Origin: Verrucomicrobiota bacterium
GTDB taxonomy: Bacteria; Verrucomicrobiota; Verrucomicrobiia; Limisphaerales; CANJSG01
DNA length: 50,647 nt
Direction: 5' to 3'
Assembly (NCBI GenBank): GCA_947476875.1
Contig: CANJSG010000004.1
Span: forward strand, 1-50,647
Part shown: positions 17,140 through 26,068 of the stretch, in pieces
Layout of the letters: the number at the start of each line of letters is the position of its first letter
Position numbering within the stretch: the first letter of the stretch is position 1
The notes under the pieces: generated by a model
Seen by the model: only the letters and a program-made list of their open reading frames with translations
Databases searched by the model: none
Told to the model about the DNA's origin: nothing
Position numbers and translations under genes: made by a program

Positions 17140-18462
17140 ATGCCCCTCCCCGACCTGATCGAAATCGTCCCGCTCACCGCGCCTGTCACGGCGGAGATCA
17201 CCGTGCCCGGCTCCAAGAGCATCACCAACCGCGCGCTCATCCTCGCGGCCTTGGCCGACGGCGTGACCACTCTGCGCGGCGCGCTCTGGAGCGAGGACAC
17301 GCAGGTCATGGCCGAATGCCTTGAGAAGCTCGGCTTCGAGGTGAAGGTCGAGGCCGATCCGGCTGAAGACTGCAACCGCACCATCACCGTCCACGGACTC
17401 GGCGGGCGCATTCCAAACGCCGGCACGCCGGAGAACCCGCTAGAACTCTTCGTCGGCAACGCCGGCACCGCCGCTCGCTTCCTCGCCGCCATGGTCTGCC
17501 TGGGCGAGGGCGTCTACCGCCTCAGCGGCATTCCCCGCATGCACGAGCGCCCGCAGGCCGCGCTCTTCGAGGCCCTGCGCGAACTCGGCTACCGCATCGA
17601 TTCCGCGAACAACAAACTTCCGGCCGTCTTTCACGGAGGGGAAAAACAGAAAGCTGAAAGCGGAAAGCGGAAATGCGTCGTCAGCGTGGAAGAGAGTTCC
17701 CAGTTCGCCTCCGCCTTGATCCTCAGCGCGGAACTTGGCGGCTGGGACATCGGCATCTGCGGAGGTGACGACGAAGAACTGCCGTATGTGGATATGACCC
17801 GCGAACTGGTGAAGGCGTTTCCGAAGAAAGGCGGTTCGTTCCAGATCGAGCCGGACGCGTCGAGTGGGAGCTACTTCTGGGCGGTTGGCCCAGTCCTCAG
17901 CCACTTGCTCAAAATGGACTCCCGGTTGGAGATGCCGGTCACGGTCAGGAACTGGCCTGAATCCAATTGGCAGATCGACGAAGAGTTTCCGCGTTTCGCC
18001 CCAGCCGTTGGCCTCCAAAACCCCACGCCGGTTTCGCGGGCGCGGCACTTGGGGGACAGCATCATGACGGCCATTGTCCTGTCTCCACTTTTGGAAGCTC
18101 CAACAGCCTTCACCGACCTCGGCCGTCTCCGCGTGCAGGAATGCGAACGCGTTGTCGCTTTGCGGACGGAGCTGACCAAGTGCGGCGCCAAGGTCATCGA
18201 GGAAGGCGACACGCTGACCGTGTATCCGTCCGAACTCCACAGCGCCGAGATCGAGACCTACAACGACCACCGCATGGCCATGTGCTTCGCCGTGCTTGGC
18301 CTGAAGGTTCCCGGCATCAAGCTCCGCAACCCCAGTTGCGTGAAGAAGACCTTCCCCAACTTCTTCCAGAAACTCGCCGCCCCCGCTCCCCACGGCCTCG
18401 GCGCCACCATCCTCGACGCCTCCGGCCGCAAACTCTCCGGCGACGAACTGTTCGCCGGCTGA
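17140..18462 (+). CDS. aroA: 3-phosphoshikimate 1-carboxyvinyltransferase (EPSP synthase)
   Basis: A 440-residue enzyme of the shikimate pathway joining shikimate-3-phosphate and phosphoenolpyruvate. Hallmarks: VPGSKSITNRALILAALADG, FVGNAGTAARFLAA, RMHERPQAALFEALRELG, VEESSQFASALILSA, the general-acid region LGDSIMTAIVL and YNDHRMAMCFAV near the C terminus. Glyphosate class cannot be judged by eye. One oddity is a hydrophilic insertion encoded at 17641-17673 (EKQKAESGKRK) just before the CVVSVEESSQF strand; its DNA is an A-rich GAAAGC repeat resembling intergenic sequence. Start ATG 17140 lacks a ribosome site but fits the family N terminus. Confidence 0.95.
   Translation: MPLPDLIEIVPLTAPVTAEITVPGSKSITNRALILAALADGVTTLRGALWSEDTQVMAECLEKLGFEVKVEADPAEDCNRTITVHGLGGRIPNAGTPENPLELFVGNAGTAARFLAAMVCLGEGVYRLSGIPRMHERPQAALFEALRELGYRIDSANNKLPAVFHGGEKQKAESGKRKCVVSVEESSQFASALILSAELGGWDIGICGGDDEELPYVDMTRELVKAFPKKGGSFQIEPDASSGSYFWAVGPVLSHLLKMDSRLEMPVTVRNWPESNWQIDEEFPRFAPAVGLQNPTPVSRARHLGDSIMTAIVLSPLLEAPTAFTDLGRLRVQECERVVALRTELTKCGAKVIEEGDTLTVYPSELHSAEIETYNDHRMAMCFAVLGLKVPGIKLRNPSCVKKTFPNFFQKLAAPAPHGLGATILDASGRKLSGDELFAG
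17641..17673 (+). repeat. short A-rich GAAAGC repeat inside aroA
   Basis: GAAAAACAGAAAGCTGAAAG followed by CGGAAAGCGGAAA forms degenerate repeats of (CT/CG)GAAAG. It is translated as a Lys/Glu-rich loop in aroA and differs sharply in base composition from the surrounding gene. Confidence 0.6.
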
Positions 18463-18465
18463 GAG

Positions 18466-18756
18466 ACAAAGGAGTGTCTTCACACCGAGAACGATGGCTG
18501 ACTTGCCTGCGGCCTCGGACACAGACCTGGCGGTAAGGCGAAGGCTCCTGCCGAGCCGCCGCTGTGCGTCCTAAAATCCTCGCGGCCACAGCGGCCAAGC
18601 AATTGGCCTCGGTCGCCTTCGAGCTTCCCGCGAGAAGCGACCCTGTTGGTCGGAGGCCCCAAGGCGGCTCGGCGGGAGCCGTCGCCCTACCACGCGGGAC
18701 TTCACCCGACTCTGCGAGACTTCACCTCTCTTGCTCGGGTTGACGACACTCCTTGG
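18466..18756. repeat. nested palindromic element between aroA and the SEL1 gene
   Basis: Outer arms 18466-18489 (ACAAAGGAGTGTCTTCACAC and on) and 18734-18756 are inverted copies. Inner arms 18533-18560 and 18663-18690 are also inverted copies (about 25 of 28). The inner arm recurs at 43928-43955 with 27 of 28 bases identical to the reverse complement of 18663-18690. No coding potential is seen; it fills most of the 378-base gap. Confidence 0.85.
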
Positions 18757-18840
18757 CTCCACCTCGCCGGGAAATCGGGTTGCGGGCGCTGCCCGCCAGG
18801 GTTCAGGTTCAAGGGCTCACAATCAGGGCCATTTAATTGC

Positions 18841-19671
18841 ATGAACACGTCACATCGCCTCGCGACACTTGCTCTTCTCGTGGTCGGCTTGCTCATTGGG
18901 CCGGTCCAAGTTCGAGCCGCTGACGAGGAAGTCATTGAAAAGGCAAAGGCGGATCCAAAAACGCTGTTCGCAGCCACGAAGGCGACGGCGGAGAAGGGAG
19001 ATGCGCAGGCGCAATACGACTTGGGAATGCTTTACGACAATGGTCAAGGCGTGGAGACGAACCGTATCGAAGCAATCGGGTGGTATCGTAAGGCTGCTGA
19101 ACAAGGCAATGACCCCGCTCAATTTCTATTGGGCGTGATCTATGACTTTGGCTTGGGCGCGCAGAAGGACTCCGCCGAAGGATTGAAGTGGATGCGCAGG
19201 GCGCTGGAAAAAGGCTACGCGCCCGCGCAAAACTACATGGGAGTGCTGTTCAACTATGGAGTGGGCCGGGAGAAGAAGGACCCTGCCGAAGCGGTGAAGT
19301 GGTATCGGAAGGCGGCAGACCAGGGAAACGCAACCGCGCAATACAATCTTGGTGAGCTCTACTACGATGGCAGGGGCGTGGAGAAAGACTACGTAGAGGC
19401 GGCGAAGTGGTATCGCGAGGCGGCCATGCAGAACGATGTTTTCGCACAAACCAGCCTGGGTTCGCTCTACGAATTTGGCCAAGGGGTGAAGAAGGACTAC
19501 GTGGAAGCCTATGCTTGGAGGAATATGGCGGCGAAAGACAATCGCGGACTGGGTGCTCTGCGCGATGTTCTCGAAAGCAGAATGTCGCCCACGCAGGTCG
19601 CCGAAGCCCAAAAGCGCACCAAGGAACTCCGCGCCATGATCGACGCGAAGACGAACGCCGCGAGCAAGTGA
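18841..19671 (+). CDS. exported SEL1-like repeat protein
   Basis: A 276-residue protein with a signal peptide (RLATLALLVVGLLIGPVQVR then AADEE) and five or six SEL1/TPR-like helical repeats of about 36 residues. Each has the form A-x-Y-x-LG-x-LY-x-x-G-x-GV followed by A-x-KWYRKAA, for example AQYDLGMLYDNGQGVETN and AQYNLGELYYDGRGVEKD. Such solenoids act as protein-interaction scaffolds in the periplasm or envelope; the partner is unknown. The ATG at 18841 is chosen over an upstream in-frame start because it begins the signal peptide and follows the end of the palindrome. A Lys-rich helical tail closes the protein. Confidence 0.87.
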   Translation: MNTSHRLATLALLVVGLLIGPVQVRAADEEVIEKAKADPKTLFAATKATAEKGDAQAQYDLGMLYDNGQGVETNRIEAIGWYRKAAEQGNDPAQFLLGVIYDFGLGAQKDSAEGLKWMRRALEKGYAPAQNYMGVLFNYGVGREKKDPAEAVKWYRKAADQGNATAQYNLGELYYDGRGVEKDYVEAAKWYREAAMQNDVFAQTSLGSLYEFGQGVKKDYVEAYAWRNMAAKDNRGLGALRDVLESRMSPTQVAEAQKRTKELRAMIDAKTNAASK

Positions 19672-19713
19672 CCGCTCCGTTCCCCGCGTAGCTGGTTCCC
19701 CCGTCTTCCCGAC

Positions 19714-19992
19714 TCACGAATCTTCGGGCCGTCTTCTTCCCCGTGCTGGCGGAACCGGAGCAGCCACGCCTGCGGCATCGACTCTTGGTTGGGGCTTTTC
19801 GCCCGAAGATTGCACGACCCGCGTATCCGTCACGGGCGATTCCATGAACTGGGCCGACGCTTTCACCTTCTTCGAGTAGCCGTCATGCGGCATGGAGAAA
19901 CTCTCGATCCGAATCACTTTGTCATCCGGCGAGATGGTCAGGTTCTTCTTTTTGTAGCTCTTCAGCAGTTCCAGAAACAGCGTGCGCGGCAA
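19714..19992 (-). CDS. small hypothetical protein or gene fragment
   Basis: A 92-residue frame starting from TTG at 19992, 15 bases beyond the stop of the HExxH protein gene. The part RTLFLELLKSYKKKNLTISP through VIRIESFSMPHDGYSKKVKA has ordinary protein composition, while the last 25 residues (Pro/Arg-rich) look like read-through. It has no domain I recognise. It could be a genuine small gene in the same transcript or the decayed tail of another gene. Confidence 0.35.
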   Translation of the reverse strand: MPRTLFLELLKSYKKKNLTISPDDKVIRIESFSMPHDGYSKKVKASAQFMESPVTDTRVVQSSGEKPQPRVDAAGVAAPVPPARGRRRPEDS

Positions 19993-20007
19993 CCGGTAGG
20001 AGGTTCG

Positions 20008-21189
20008 TCAATTCCGTGATCCGGCTTTGGCCGCATCGTGCTTTTCGTGCAGCCGCTTCCAGAAGTCCTTCCAATACGTGTCGTAGTAGTCCTGCGCCGC
20101 GAGGTCGATGTGTTCGAGCTTGGAGACCTTGGGCGCGGTGGCCGGGTTGTAGCCGGCGAGATGCCCCTTGCCGGCGCGGACGCGGGGCGAAACGAAACGC
20201 CATTCGGAGGTGCCGAGCACTTCCTCGCACAGTTTCGCCAAATCGGGGTCGTAGGTCCTGAATTGGTCGCGGGTGTGAATGTGGTTGTGGTCATGGTCCA
20301 TGGTCCGATTGGTGTCGAACCAGTCCTGGAATCCCTCCGCCCAATACTCCGCCTGGCTCGCCATCGAGTAGGTTTGTTTCGGCCCGCCAAACACGATGAG
20401 GACCTTGTCGGTCCGCGTGACCATGACGTCCGCCCGGGCTGGACGGCCGTTGACGAGGATGTCTCCTCGGTCGAGGCATTTGCCGAAAAACTCCCGCGTT
20501 TCGGCCGGGAACGATTTCACCAGGGCATCCAGCAGACTGACCGGGGTTTCACTCTTCACCCGCCGGAACTTCTGGGCGGCGTAGCCATCGTTGTAGAGTC
20601 CCTTCGTCTTGGCGTTTTCGAACGCCGCCTTGACCCGGGCGTTCAGTTCCTTGTCGAAGCCGGCCCCTTGCACCACGTGGCCGAACTCGTGGATCAGAAT
20701 GCTCTCGAGCTGCATGCCTCCTTCGTATTCGAGCACGTCCTCCTCGGCGAAGAGCACCACCTGGCGGTTGTTCTTCGTGGTGAGAAATCCCCGCTGCCGC
20801 CAGTTGTAGAAGTCGAGCTCCTTGCCGGTCTTGTCCGACGCGAAGAGCGGCACGTCGGAGGTCAGTTCCTTGTGGCCTACCAGGACACACAACACCTTCC
20901 TCTCCCGGATTCTCTGGGCGATGTCGGGACGGATGCTCTTCATCACCATGTCGAACTGGTAGGCGGCTTCGAGGTGGGCGAAATCCGAAACGTTCGTCGA
21001 CGTGGCGATCAGGATGTCCTGAACCCAGGTGCCCTTCTTGAAGAAGTTCGGGTCGAGCTTGTATTCCGCAGCTTGCTCCACGGACACGGGTTTGACCTGA
21101 AGCAGCGCATCGGCCGCGGGGAGTTCGACGCAGGCAAGCGCCAAGACAGTCAGAGAGCGCAGGAACGTTTTCATGGCGGAGGCTTTCAT
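20008..21189 (-). CDS. secreted putative zinc metallopeptidase (HExxH)
   Basis: A 393-residue exported protein. The signal peptide is MKTFLRSLTVLALACVELPA, so ATG 21174 is a possible alternative start. Around residue 166 is SILIHEFGHVVQGAGFD, an HExxH zinc-binding helix. About 115 residues later AEYWAEGFQDWFD could supply a Glu as third ligand, as in gluzincin-like families with lethal-factor-type folds. No named family is certain. Residues after 300 are rich in His/Asp (MDHDHNHIHTRDQFR). It lies 51 bases downstream of the propeller-cupredoxin gene on the same strand, and probably shares its transcript. Substrate unknown; catalysis is inferred only from the motif. Confidence 0.7.
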   Translation of the reverse strand: MKASAMKTFLRSLTVLALACVELPAADALLQVKPVSVEQAAEYKLDPNFFKKGTWVQDILIATSTNVSDFAHLEAAYQFDMVMKSIRPDIAQRIRERKVLCVLVGHKELTSDVPLFASDKTGKELDFYNWRQRGFLTTKNNRQVVLFAEEDVLEYEGGMQLESILIHEFGHVVQGAGFDKELNARVKAAFENAKTKGLYNDGYAAQKFRRVKSETPVSLLDALVKSFPAETREFFGKCLDRGDILVNGRPARADVMVTRTDKVLIVFGGPKQTYSMASQAEYWAEGFQDWFDTNRTMDHDHNHIHTRDQFRTYDPDLAKLCEEVLGTSEWRFVSPRVRAGKGHLAGYNPATAPKVSKLEHIDLAAQDYYDTYWKDFWKRLHEKHDAAKAGSRN

Positions 21190-21240
21190 GGGTTGGAACG
21201 TTGTCGTTGCTGAGAGTTCACAGGCTGCATTTGGTCCATT

Positions 21241-24200
21241 CTACTCCACGACGAGCACGCCGCGCATCATGCGCCAGTGTCCGGGGAACGTGCAGATGAA
21301 CGGGTAGTCGCCGGGAGCGGCGGGAGCGGTGAAGACCAACTCGGCTTTCCGGCGGGGCTGCACGAGCGGCGTGGCGTGGAGAACTTTTGCCGACGCAGGA
21401 ATGTAGCCCCGCGCCATGCCGTCGGGCTGGGCGGCCAGCTTGTCGGCGAGTGCGCCGACTTCCTCCGCGGAGCCGGGCGCGAGGATGAGGAGGTTGTGCA
21501 GCATGAGGTCGGGATTCTCGAAAATCAGGCGGACCTTCGCGCCCGCTTTGACCCTCAGTTCCCTGGGGGCGAACTGCATCTTGTTCGGAACAGCCTGGAC
21601 CATGAGGGCGTCGCCCAGGCTGGCGTTGGCCTTGGCGAACTCCGCGGCCATGGCGTTGAGCTGGTTGGTATCGGCCGCGGGATGCGCCGTGGTGAGGCGT
21701 TGGCCGAGCGGGTCGTAGAGAAACACGGCTGGCGGGTTCTTCGCTTTGCGGAAAACGCAGTCGATCACGTTCAGGCCGGCGCGGAGATCGAGTTGGACCT
21801 GCTGGTCGTTGATCCACATGGAATCGGAGGAGAGCAGCTGCACACCGTTGACCAGGACATCGAGGTAACCGTGGCGGACGGAGAGGACGGCGGGCTGCGC
21901 GGCGTCCGCCTGGACGAACGTGCGGCGGGCGCCTTGGCCGACGTCGAGCCATTCGGCAAGGCGGGTTTCGGGGGCGATCTCCAGAACGGGAACGCTGCGG
22001 CCTTTGGCGGGTTTGGTGCCGTGCTTGAGGTCGGCGAGCATGTGCTGCACGTCGGCGTTGGTGGTGGTCAACCCATGAAGCGCATGCTCGACGGCGGGCA
22101 TCGCGGGGCGGAGATGGGCGATGGCGTCCACGACTTCCATCTGCACGCGCGGATGCGGATCGGCAGCCATCTGGTGGAGGAGGTCGGCGGTGTTCGGAAG
22201 TCGATCGGCTTGGAAACGGATCATGCGGACGGCGGCGGCACGATACTGGAACGACTCCGCCTTAAGGAGCTCGGCCAGCAGCAAAGGCCGGGTCTGTTCG
22301 AGTCCCTCAGCAACGAAGAGAGCCTCCAGTGCGGACTGGTTAAAGTCCGGCTTCGTGCGGTCGAGGCCGGTGACCCACTTGTCCAAAGCCGGGAGCATGG
22401 ACGTGCCCTTCTTTCGCAATTCGATCCGCGTGTGGTGGCGCACAATGTCCTGCGTGTTGCTTCCGAGGAGGGAGAGCAGCTCGGCAACGCCCGCTCCCTC
22501 GATGCGCGGGAACGTCTTCACCACCGGTTTCGCATTGTGAACGACGCGCCAGATCCGGCCGTGGTCATGGTCCCAGTGCGGGTCGCGCATCGGGTGCTGC
22601 GCGTGGCCGATGATCGGGCTGCAGAAGTCGGACACGTAGAGCGCGCCGTCGAATCCAAACTCGAGATCGGCCGGCCGGAACGCGGCGTTTGGCGAAGAGA
22701 CCACGTCCAGCCGTTTCGAACCGCGGACCATGCCCTTCTCGTAGTCGTAGTTCCAAAGGGAGACGGAGTAGTTGCCGAGCAGCGCGGCGCTGGCCATTCC
22801 CTGTTGGTATTCGTCGGGGAAGTTCGGGCTGGAAATGCTCGCGATGCCGGAGCCTTTGCCGTTGCTGCCCGTGTTGCCGTAGCTGAACGGATGATAGACG
22901 GCGAGCGGCGTCCACGTGAGGGCCAGCGTGTCGAGCGGCAGGCCGTCGCCATACATCTGGAAAATGTTGCCGGTGCGGTCGTGGGTGATCTTCCACGGAT
23001 TGGGCGTGTTGCTCTGCCACTCGGTCTCGACCCGTCCGGTGCGCGGATTCAACCGGTAGGTCGTGGCGTCAATGCCGCGCACGACCCCGAACGGCGTCTC
23101 CAGCGTGGAGCGGTGGAACACGCCGTCGCAGAACAGCACGTGTCCAATGGGATCGGTCGCGATCATTCCGCCGTGATGCGAGTCGGTCACGTCGATGCCG
23201 CGGAACAGTTCGCGCTTCGTGTCGGCCTTGCCGTCGCCGTTGGTGTCGGTCATCAGCCAGAGCTTCGGTTGTTCGGAAATGATGACGCCCCACTCGGTGA
23301 AGGCGACGCCATCAAGGGCGTCGAGGCCCTCGGCGAAGGTGGTGCACTTGTCGGCCTTGCCATCATGGTCGGTGTCTTCGAGGACGATGATTTTATCCTG
23401 CGGCGGCAGCCCCGGCACGGTGTGGGGAAAGGACGGCATGGTCACCACCCAGAGCCGTCCTCGAGCGTCGAAGGCGATCTGCACGGGATTCTTCAGCTCG
23501 GGAAACTCCGCTTCGGATGCGAAGAGATTCACGGTGTAGCCGTCGGCGACTTTGAACTCCGCCTGCGCTTCGGCCGGCGGTTTGATGATGCCGGTGTTCT
23601 TGCCGTCGTCATGGCCTTTGATCGGCGGCAGGGGCGGCAGCCACGGAAGCGGGATATCGGCGAACTTATTGGCCGGAGTCGCGGCCAGTTCATGGACGAC
23701 CGCTTCGGTCGCGGCGATCATCTCGTGGTAGCGCGGAATCTCGGCGCTGTTCTCCTCCTGGCGCTTGCGGATGCCGTAATAGAGGTCGGCGTTCTTCGGG
23801 CGAACAACCTCGGCGACATAGTAGTTCTTTCGCGCGACCGCCTTCACCACTTCAGCCATGCGTGCGGAATCCGCTTTGGCCACTGCCGGGGCGCCAAGCA
23901 GTGCCCGAGCGATGGTCCTGGTCATTGCATGATTGCCCGCTTCGTTGAGATGGAGGCCATTCGAAGTCAGCCGGGTTTTGCTTTTCGAATAGGCCTCCTT
24001 GCTTGACGCGAACAAGTCCACGAAGAGCGCCCCGCGCGCCTTCGCCGTATCGCTGATGGCCTTGGCGTAGGCCGCCACGTCGCTGTTGCGCTTCTCGACA
24101 TCCAGCACTTGGCCGCCTTTTTCCAATGCCGTCGGGGAAAGCAGGACCAGCTTCGCGCCGGGATGAAGCCGGACGATCTGGTCAAGGTATCCATCGAGCT

Positions 24201-24567
24201 GTTTGCGGAAGTCCGTGAGCCCGGCCGCGCCGCCAAACGCCTCGTTCATCCCGAAGCCCGCGATCACGACTTTCGCCGACCATTTGGCGAGCAGTTCCTT
24301 CATGTGGGCCTCGTAGCCCTCGGGTCGCAGGCGGTAGCCGACCTCATCACCGGTCCAGGCGAAGCTCCGGAAGCGCAGTTTCTTTTCGGGATGCGCGAGC
24401 TGGACCAGCGCCTCCAGTTCGCCGTGTTCGCCCAGGCGCTCAACCATCGAATTGCCGTAGGAGAGGATCGTGTCGTTGTTTTGGAACGCCACGGCCGCAT
24501 GCGCCCCAGTGGGTGCGAGGACGGTGCAGACGAAGAGGATCGAAAGGATGGCTAGGAATCTGGACAT
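21241..24567 (-). CDS. SGNH-hydrolase / PVC-type propeller (TIGR02604-like) / HEAT / cupredoxin fusion protein
   Basis: A 1108-residue exported protein. Domains: signal peptide (MSRFLAILSILFVCTVLAPT); SGNH/GDSL hydrolase, about 30-235, with SYGNSMVERLG (Ser40), VVIAGFGMNEAFGG and NGLHLNEAG near 204, where the usual Asp of DxxH is Asn; a PVC-type membrane-bound dehydrogenase propeller, about 340-660 (GYTVNLFASEAEFPELKNPV, DTDHDGKADKCTTFAEGL, HHGGMIATDPIGHVLFCDGV); HEAT-like helices, about 670-820; and a C-terminal cupredoxin. The cupredoxin has type-1 copper ligands in DLMLHNLLIL (His near 1023) and FICTFPGHWRMM (Cys, His, Met near 1092). Relatives usually end in a CxxCH cytochrome domain, which is absent. 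The gene lies downstream of the DUF1553 and DUF1501 genes. ATG 24567 begins the signal peptide; 24597 is an alternative. Confidence 0.88.
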   Translation of the reverse strand: MSRFLAILSILFVCTVLAPTGAHAAVAFQNNDTILSYGNSMVERLGEHGELEALVQLAHPEKKLRFRSFAWTGDEVGYRLRPEGYEAHMKELLAKWSAKVVIAGFGMNEAFGGAAGLTDFRKQLDGYLDQIVRLHPGAKLVLLSPTALEKGGQVLDVEKRNSDVAAYAKAISDTAKARGALFVDLFASSKEAYSKSKTRLTSNGLHLNEAGNHAMTRTIARALLGAPAVAKADSARMAEVVKAVARKNYYVAEVVRPKNADLYYGIRKRQEENSAEIPRYHEMIAATEAVVHELAATPANKFADIPLPWLPPLPPIKGHDDGKNTGIIKPPAEAQAEFKVADGYTVNLFASEAEFPELKNPVQIAFDARGRLWVVTMPSFPHTVPGLPPQDKIIVLEDTDHDGKADKCTTFAEGLDALDGVAFTEWGVIISEQPKLWLMTDTNGDGKADTKRELFRGIDVTDSHHGGMIATDPIGHVLFCDGVFHRSTLETPFGVVRGIDATTYRLNPRTGRVETEWQSNTPNPWKITHDRTGNIFQMYGDGLPLDTLALTWTPLAVYHPFSYGNTGSNGKGSGIASISSPNFPDEYQQGMASAALLGNYSVSLWNYDYEKGMVRGSKRLDVVSSPNAAFRPADLEFGFDGALYVSDFCSPIIGHAQHPMRDPHWDHDHGRIWRVVHNAKPVVKTFPRIEGAGVAELLSLLGSNTQDIVRHHTRIELRKKGTSMLPALDKWVTGLDRTKPDFNQSALEALFVAEGLEQTRPLLLAELLKAESFQYRAAAVRMIRFQADRLPNTADLLHQMAADPHPRVQMEVVDAIAHLRPAMPAVEHALHGLTTTNADVQHMLADLKHGTKPAKGRSVPVLEIAPETRLAEWLDVGQGARRTFVQADAAQPAVLSVRHGYLDVLVNGVQLLSSDSMWINDQQVQLDLRAGLNVIDCVFRKAKNPPAVFLYDPLGQRLTTAHPAADTNQLNAMAAEFAKANASLGDALMVQAVPNKMQFAPRELRVKAGAKVRLIFENPDLMLHNLLILAPGSAEEVGALADKLAAQPDGMARGYIPASAKVLHATPLVQPRRKAELVFTAPAAPGDYPFICTFPGHWRMMRGVLVVE

Positions 24568-24654
24568 GGATTGGAAGTGTGAAGCGGGATTCTGCAATGT
24601 GGGCGGCGGGTGCCAAGGACGTTGTCCCTGCTCTCGCGAAGGTTCCGAGGGACG

Positions 24655-26064
24655 CTACGCGAAGATTTCATTCACCACCCGTCCATGCACATCGGTCAGG
24701 CGGAAGTCTCGGCCGGTGTGGCGGTAGGTGAGGCGTTCGTGGTCGATGCCCATCAATGCGAGGATCGTGGCGTGCAGGTCGTGGACATGGACCTTTTGGT
24801 CGACGCAGTAGAAGCCGTATTCGTCGGTCACGCCGTAGCTGAAGCCGGGTTTCACGCCGCCACCGGCCATCCACATCGTGAACGCGTGCGGATGATGGTC
24901 GCGCCCATCAGAGCCTTGCATGGTGGGAGTGCGGCCAAATTCGCCGCCCCAGATGACGAGCGTGTCCTTGAGTTGGCCGCGGGCCTTGAGGTCCTGGAGC
25001 AGTCCGGCGATGGGACGATCGACTTCGTGGGCCAGACGGCCGTGTTCCTTGGGCAGGTCGCCGTGGGAATCCCAGTAGGGATGGCTCACCTGCACGAAGC
25101 GGACCCCGCGCTCGCTGAAACGCCGGGCCAGCAGGCATTGCCGGGCGAAGGACGCCGTCTTCGGGTCATCCAGGCCGTAGAGCTTTTTCGTGGCTTCCGA
25201 CTCGCGGGAAACATCCATCGCCTCGGGCGCCTCGGTTTGCATGCGGAAGGCGAGTTCGAAGGATTCGATGCGCGCCTCCAGGGCCGGATCGGTTCCAGCG
25301 CGGGCGAGGTGCTTCTGGTTCATCTCGCCGAGCAGGTCCAGTTGGGCCCGTTGCAATGGGGTGTTCGCGTTGGGGTCGTGCAGGTAGTTGATCGTCGCTT
25401 TCTCCACCGGACCGCCGCCTCCGATGGGCGTGCCTTGATGAACGGCGGGAAGAAAGGCGCTGGACCAGTTGCCCACGCCGCCGTGTCCGAACGTGGGATT
25501 GATGGTGATGAAGCTGGGGAGGTTCTGATTTTCCGTGCCCAAGCCGTAGGAGAGCCACGAGCCCATGCTGGGCCGGACAAATGTGTCGGAACCCGTGTGC
25601 AGTTTCAGGAGCGCGCCGCCGTGCGCTTCATTGGTTCCATGGATGGACTTGATGAAACAGATGTCGTCCGCGCAGGCACCCACCAGCGGAAACAGATCGC
25701 TGATCATCGCGCCGGACTGGCCGTAGGGCCGGAATTCCCACGGCGACTTCCAGAGGTTCGACGTCTTGGCGAACTGGATGCGCGGCTTGTCGAAGGGCAG
25801 CGGCTTGCCCGAGTCGCGAATGAGCGCGGGCTTGTAGTCAAACGTGTCCACGTGCGACGGGCCGCCGTGCATGAAGAGGAAAATCACCCGCTTGGCCCGC
25901 GCCGGAAACATGGGCGGCTTGGCGGCCAGCGGATTGACGTTCGTGCCGGCGGAGGCGCGCTCAAGGGACGACATCAGGCCGAGCAGCGCGAGGTTGCCGA
26001 ACCCGGCGGAGCATTGGCGCAGCATCTGGCGGCGGGAAACGGGCGTGGGTAATTCGTGCGGCAT
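24655..26064 (-). CDS. DUF1501 exported protein (sulfatase-like superfamily), copy 1
   Basis: A 469-residue DUF1501 protein. The N terminus has a twin-arginine-like signal (SRRQMLRQCSAGFGNLALLG). Core motifs: RVIFLFMHGGPSHVDTFDYK, SWLSYGLGTENQNLPSFI, RGVRFVQVSHPYWDSHGDL, TLVIWGGEFGRTPTMQGSDG and GRDHHPHAFTMWMAGGG, with a conserved C terminus HDLHATILALMGIDHERLTY. DUF1501 is distantly related to the alkaline phosphatase/sulfatase fold; its reaction is unknown. It starts 4 bases after the stop of the DUF1553-cytochrome gene, the standard PVC pairing, and is followed by the propeller-cupredoxin gene. The ATG at 26064 is chosen from the Tat-like signal; longer open frame upstream overlaps the neighbour and is spurious. 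Confidence 0.93.
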   Translation of the reverse strand: MPHELPTPVSRRQMLRQCSAGFGNLALLGLMSSLERASAGTNVNPLAAKPPMFPARAKRVIFLFMHGGPSHVDTFDYKPALIRDSGKPLPFDKPRIQFAKTSNLWKSPWEFRPYGQSGAMISDLFPLVGACADDICFIKSIHGTNEAHGGALLKLHTGSDTFVRPSMGSWLSYGLGTENQNLPSFITINPTFGHGGVGNWSSAFLPAVHQGTPIGGGGPVEKATINYLHDPNANTPLQRAQLDLLGEMNQKHLARAGTDPALEARIESFELAFRMQTEAPEAMDVSRESEATKKLYGLDDPKTASFARQCLLARRFSERGVRFVQVSHPYWDSHGDLPKEHGRLAHEVDRPIAGLLQDLKARGQLKDTLVIWGGEFGRTPTMQGSDGRDHHPHAFTMWMAGGGVKPGFSYGVTDEYGFYCVDQKVHVHDLHATILALMGIDHERLTYRHTGRDFRLTDVHGRVVNEIFA

Positions 26065-26068
26065 GGCG

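Noticed and set aside
21277-24006. 909-residue open frame on the plus strand
   Set aside because: It is antisense to the propeller-cupredoxin gene, has Gly/Val/Arg-skewed composition and no domains; long antisense frames are expected at this GC content.
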